Assembly (NCBI GenBank): GCA_964426355.1
Contig: CAYRRA010000175.1
Coordinates: 1 to 9,252, forward strand
Direction: 5' to 3'
DNA length: 9,252 bases
Source: JAJFTV01 sp964426355
GTDB lineage: Bacteria > Chloroflexota > Anaerolineae > Anaerolineales > Anaerolineaceae
A model generated the notes under the pieces. The model was not told the DNA's origin and searched no databases. It saw only the letters and a program-made list of their open reading frames with translations. The stretch's first letter is position 1; every line of letters starts with the position of its first letter. The translations under genes and the position numbers were made by a program. Positions 6,363-9,252 of the stretch are shown here, in pieces.

Positions 6363-7327
6363 GGAAACTGCACCAGCCCGGCCAAGTCATGTTCGCCGTT
6401 AAGGAACCCTGCCTTTTGGGCTGCCTTCAGAGAAAAGGCGAACTCTTCCAGCGCAATATTGTTCTCAAAGACCAGCCGAGGCCAAGCATGTTTCACCAGA
6501 TCCAGAGGAAATGTTCTACGGGTTATTCTGGTAAGTTGTTCTGCTACTCGCTTTTGGGCTTCTTCGGGGTGTTCGTTAATCCATAGCGTGAGTTCAGTAT
6601 GGGCCTGGACAAATTGCTTGAGAAGTTCCGGGTGCGTCTCCAAAAAACGGTGGCTGGATACCACAATCGTCGTGATAGAGGTCGCCGGGGGATCAAGATA
6701 AATAAGGCGGGCGTTAGCCTGCATTTCCAGACGAGAAAGCCAAGGCTCCACAGTCCAGGCACCGTCCACATGACCGGCCAGGAACAAGGGCAATTGATCC
6801 GGGTTGGCTGTGGGAATCACAAAGACATCTCCACCATTGAGCCTGACTTGAAGTCCCGCATCGGTAAGCCAGGAACGGCAGGCTACATCTTGCGTATTGC
6901 CAAGTTGGGGAGTAGCAATTTTTTTCCCTTTGAAATCAGCAGGAAGTGCAAGTGTGCTATTCTGAGGTACCACCAGCCCCGAACCACCACGCACCGCCCC
7001 CGAAACAACGCGGATATCTTTGCCCGCTGAACGGATAAAGGCATTCAGAGCAGGGCTCGGTCCCACATAGGTGATATCCACAGCCTTCGCAAACAATGAC
7101 TCCATCGCAGAAGGCCCGGCATTGAAGCTTTGCCAATGTAAACGAAGTCCCGGGATGCGTTGCTCAAACCATCCATTGCCTTCTGCGGCCATACTCTGGG
7201 CAACCAAGGCATGAGCATGGGTCACATTAGGAAAAAAACCCACCCGAAGCGTCAGTTCTTCCGCATAGACGGGAGCACATACAAGAGACAAGACGCTCAG
7301 TAAAATCAAAAAACAAAAGCGAGCCAT
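6359..7327 (-). CDS. SsuA-type periplasmic substrate-binding protein (sulfonate/sulfur oxyanion family)
   Basis: This 322-residue protein captures the solute in the periplasm and delivers it to the SsuC/SsuB-type partners. A Sec signal peptide is clear: Met-Ala-Arg, a hydrophobic core, and a probable cut after Val-Tyr-Ala (residue 22). The Cys at 17 is not in a lipobox, so it is probably a soluble periplasmic protein. Family signatures are VGFFPNVTHAHALVAQ near the mature N-terminus, FNAGPSAMESLFAKAVDI, YVGPSPALNAF, IATPQLGNTQDVACRSWL and DGAWTVEPWLSRLE, all characteristic of SsuA/NrtA/TauA-like (NMT1-type) binding proteins. The ATG is preceded by GAGG at a 7-nt spacing and lies 20 bp after cysNC. 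Sulfonates do not need ATP sulfurylase for assimilation, so its cotranscription with cysDNC may mean a sulfate-like ligand or simply joint control by sulfur starvation. Confidence 0.9.
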   Translation of the reverse strand: MARFCFLILLSVLSLVCAPVYAEELTLRVGFFPNVTHAHALVAQSMAAEGNGWFEQRIPGLRLHWQSFNAGPSAMESLFAKAVDITYVGPSPALNAFIRSAGKDIRVVSGAVRGGSGLVVPQNSTLALPADFKGKKIATPQLGNTQDVACRSWLTDAGLQVRLNGGDVFVIPTANPDQLPLFLAGHVDGAWTVEPWLSRLEMQANARLIYLDPPATSITTIVVSSHRFLETHPELLKQFVQAHTELTLWINEHPEEAQKRVAEQLTRITRRTFPLDLVKHAWPRLVFENNIALEEFAFSLKAAQKAGFLNGEHDLAGLVQFP

Positions 7328-7347
7328 ACTTTTTCCTCAGCTTCTCA

Positions 7348-9174
7348 TTAGGCAGGGGTGAGAATCGTCGTGGTGAAGGCCATAAGCTCTTGAACGAGGA
7401 CGTCCAAAGGCTTTGAACCATCAAGATGGAGATCTGGATGCTCTGGAGGCTCAAACGATGCTGAAATACCGGTGAAGTTGGGAAGAGTTCCTGCGCGGGC
7501 GCGTTTGTATAATCCTTTGGGATCGCGGTCTTCGCAGACACTCAGAGGGGTATCCACGAACACTTCGTAGAACTCGCCAGGCGCAAAGCGCTCCCGGATA
7601 GCCGCCCGATCAGTACGAAATGGGGAGATAAAACTCGCCAATACAAGAAGCCCAGCATCAACCATGAGATAGGCGACTTCCGAGGCGCGCCGGATATTTT
7701 CAGCGCGATCGCGTTCGGTAAAACCAAGATCTCGATTAAGCCCGCAGCGCAGATTGTCGCCGTCCAATATATAGACATGGCGCCCCTGAGCGTGGAGATG
7801 CCTGGCTACCAAGTTGGCCAGCGTGGACTTGCCCGCTCCTGATAAGCCCGTAAACCATAAGACACACGCCTTTTGGACTTTTTGTGCAGAGAGGGCCGCT
7901 TTGTTCAGTTCGAAGTCATGCCAATAAAGGTTGTGGCTGCGGCGGAGGGTAAAATTAATCATGCCTGCCCCAAGCGTCTTGCTTGTCAGACGATCAATCA
8001 GCAAAAAGCCCCCCAAATCGCGGTGTTCTTTATAGGGAGCCAGGGGCAAAGGGCGATCCAGGGCAATTTTGATTCTGCCCACTTCGTTGGTCTGCAATTG
8101 TTTTACCGGAGCTGGCTGCAAAGTTTCTATGTCCAAACGCGAGGAGAGCTCTGTGATGGTCGCATTGGCCCAAGCCGTGCCAAGCCGAAACAAATAAGAG
8201 CGGCCAGAGACAAGCGGAGGCTCATCCAGCCAGACAATGTGGGCAACAAAGTGATCCGCCACCTCTGGAGGATTGGCTGCCTCCGCCAGCATGTCTCCTC
8301 GGCTTATGTCCAGCTCGTCGGCTAGGCGGATACAAATGGCCTGCTCGGTATTTGCCTGTTGCAGTGTGCCGCCAAAAATGAGGACTTCCTGCACGGTACT
8401 ACGAGTTCCCGCAGGGAGAATTATAACTTCTTGCCCTACCTGTACGCTCCCCGCAACAACAGTGCCTGCCAAGCCTCGCAAACCCGACTGTCTGGCAACC
8501 CATTGAATTGGCATTCTGAAAGGCATATCCACAGCAGTGGCAGGTTCCATTTCTTCAAGAAGATCCAAAAGGACCTGGCCAGTATACCAGTCTGTATGCA
8601 GGCTCTTATGGCAGATATTGTCTCCATGCAGGGCAGATACGGGAATACAGACTACACTTCGAAAGCCTAATTTTTTCACATAGTTTTGGTATTGTTGCTC
8701 AATGAAGGAAAAGACAGCATGGCTGTACTCGCACTTGTCCATCTTGTTGATGGCGACAATGATATCTTGAATTCCAATAAGCGACGCAATACAGGTATGC
8801 CTCTGAGTTTGTTGCAAAAGACCTTTGGATGCATCCACCAGCAGCAGTGCGACATCCGCATGAGACGCGCCTGTGACCATATTACGTGTGTATTGTTCAT
8901 GTCCGGGCGCGTCAATGACCATATAGCGGCGATGTTTTGTCGTAAACGACCGATAAGCGACATCAATCGTAATAGCCTGTTCCCGTTCCGCTAACAGACC
9001 ATCCAGCAAGCAGGAAAAATCGGGCAGGCCGTCTTCGGTGCGTTCTTTTTCCAGCATCATGAGCTGATCGTCATAGAGGACGCCACAGTCGTGCAAGAGC
9101 CTTCCGATCAGCGTACTTTTGCCGTCATCCACGCTACCGCAGGTGAGTACTCTGAGCAACGATGTCTGTACCAT
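7348..9174 (-). CDS. cysNC: Bifunctional sulfate adenylyltransferase subunit 1 / adenylylsulfate kinase (CysNC)
   Basis: The N-terminal half is the GTPase subunit that drives CysD to form APS from sulfate and ATP; the C-terminal half phosphorylates APS to PAPS. CysN part: G1 GSVDDGKST (13-21), switch I REQAITIDVAYRSF (64-77), G3 DAPGHEQYTRNM (88-99), G4 NKMD (143-146), then the EF-Tu-like beta-barrel domains. CysC part: from about residue 430, with P-loop GLSGAGKST (443-451), DGDNLR (471-476), ASFISPFRTDR carrying the family's Ser (517), and RDPKGLYKRARAG with FTGI before the C-terminus. At 608 residues it is a little shorter than the usual fused proteins. The start is set by AGGAGGGG at 9183-9190, eight bases before the ATG, and by the TGATG overlap with cysD. 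One oddity: Ala67 stands where the GIT Gly of switch I is normally found. PAPS may feed a PAPS reductase or sulfotransferases; neither gene is in the window. Confidence 0.96.
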   Translation of the reverse strand: MVQTSLLRVLTCGSVDDGKSTLIGRLLHDCGVLYDDQLMMLEKERTEDGLPDFSCLLDGLLAEREQAITIDVAYRSFTTKHRRYMVIDAPGHEQYTRNMVTGASHADVALLLVDASKGLLQQTQRHTCIASLIGIQDIIVAINKMDKCEYSHAVFSFIEQQYQNYVKKLGFRSVVCIPVSALHGDNICHKSLHTDWYTGQVLLDLLEEMEPATAVDMPFRMPIQWVARQSGLRGLAGTVVAGSVQVGQEVIILPAGTRSTVQEVLIFGGTLQQANTEQAICIRLADELDISRGDMLAEAANPPEVADHFVAHIVWLDEPPLVSGRSYLFRLGTAWANATITELSSRLDIETLQPAPVKQLQTNEVGRIKIALDRPLPLAPYKEHRDLGGFLLIDRLTSKTLGAGMINFTLRRSHNLYWHDFELNKAALSAQKVQKACVLWFTGLSGAGKSTLANLVARHLHAQGRHVYILDGDNLRCGLNRDLGFTERDRAENIRRASEVAYLMVDAGLLVLASFISPFRTDRAAIRERFAPGEFYEVFVDTPLSVCEDRDPKGLYKRARAGTLPNFTGISASFEPPEHPDLHLDGSKPLDVLVQELMAFTTTILTPA

Positions 9175-9252
9175 CAGAAATACCCCTCCTGTTTTTTACG
9201 TTCCATAGACCCCGCTTGATCTGAATCAATGAGCCTGCCCTGCCGCTCGGAA
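9174..9252 (-). CDS. cysD: Sulfate adenylyltransferase subunit 2 (CysD), C-terminal 25 residues
   Basis: Only the 3' end is in the window. It reads SERQGRLIDSDQAGSMERKK and then QEGYF before the TGA at 9176-9174. This is the highly conserved CysD tail (ERQGR ... DQ-x-GSME-x-KK-x-x-GYF). CysD is the catalytic PP-loop subunit that works with CysN to make APS. The stop shares a base with the cysNC start (TGATG), so the two subunits are coupled in translation. The rest of the gene, and presumably the operon promoter, lie to the right of the window. Confidence 0.93.
   Translation of the reverse strand, partial: SERQGRLIDSDQAGSMERKKQEGYF
9183..9190 (-). promoter_or_regulatory. Strong ribosome binding site for cysNC
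   Basis: On the minus strand AGGAGGGG lies eight bases before the cysNC ATG and inside the last codons of cysD (the Gln-Glu-Gly codons). It supports the chosen start and the translational coupling of the two subunits. Confidence 0.75.

Noticed and set aside
7873..8994. Plus-strand frames opposite cysNC
   Set aside because: Shadows of a strongly conserved coding region on the minus strand.
1..9252. CRISPR array, tRNA or rRNA
   Set aside because: No regularly spaced repeats and no tRNA-like or rRNA-like stretches were seen on either strand.

Overview
The window joins an intact sulfur-assimilation operon (right half, minus strand) to a thoroughly decayed restriction/defence island (left half, minus strand) that ends in an insertion-sequence remnant. 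Every real gene reads on the minus strand; I treat the plus-strand open frames as antisense shadows.

Right half (about 4836-9252), in transcription order: the 3' end of cysD, a fused cysNC (sulfate adenylyltransferase GTPase subunit plus APS kinase), then a three-gene SsuABC/TauABC-type importer (periplasmic binding protein, ATPase, permease). Spacing is tight: TGATG overlap cysD/cysNC, 20 bp, ATGA overlap, 15 bp. This indicates one transcript whose promoter lies beyond the right edge. CysD and CysNC turn sulfate and ATP into APS and then PAPS; the importer probably brings in sulfate, a sulfonate or another sulfur oxyanion. All the reading frames visible here are intact.

Left half (about 151-4620): the remains of a five-gene operon, hsdR - hsdM - hsdS - AAA ATPase - HNH nuclease. 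This is a type I restriction-modification locus with the accessory ATPase/HNH pair sometimes found beside such loci, reminiscent of Septu PtuA/PtuB. All five are pseudogenes. They carry nonsense codons, frameshifts and internal deletions that remove the hsdR nuclease domain and DEAD-box region, the hsdM NPPF region, the second target-recognition domain of hsdS, the Walker A half of the ATPase and part of the HNH protein. Gene order and overlapping start/stop junctions are still readable. At the left edge an IS5-type transposase fragment, itself carrying a stop at codon 4, abuts the broken 3' end of the HNH gene. Between the two halves lie about 200 bp with an imperfect inverted repeat.

Organism: a Gram-negative bacterium (exported periplasmic binding protein with a signal peptide). 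The hsd remnants remind me of Desulfovibrio-like or other proteobacterial homologues, but this is from memory and weak. Extensive pseudogenisation beside an intact metabolic operon would suit a lineage that no longer needs phage defence, for example a host-restricted one, but a locally decaying island in a free-living genome is equally possible.
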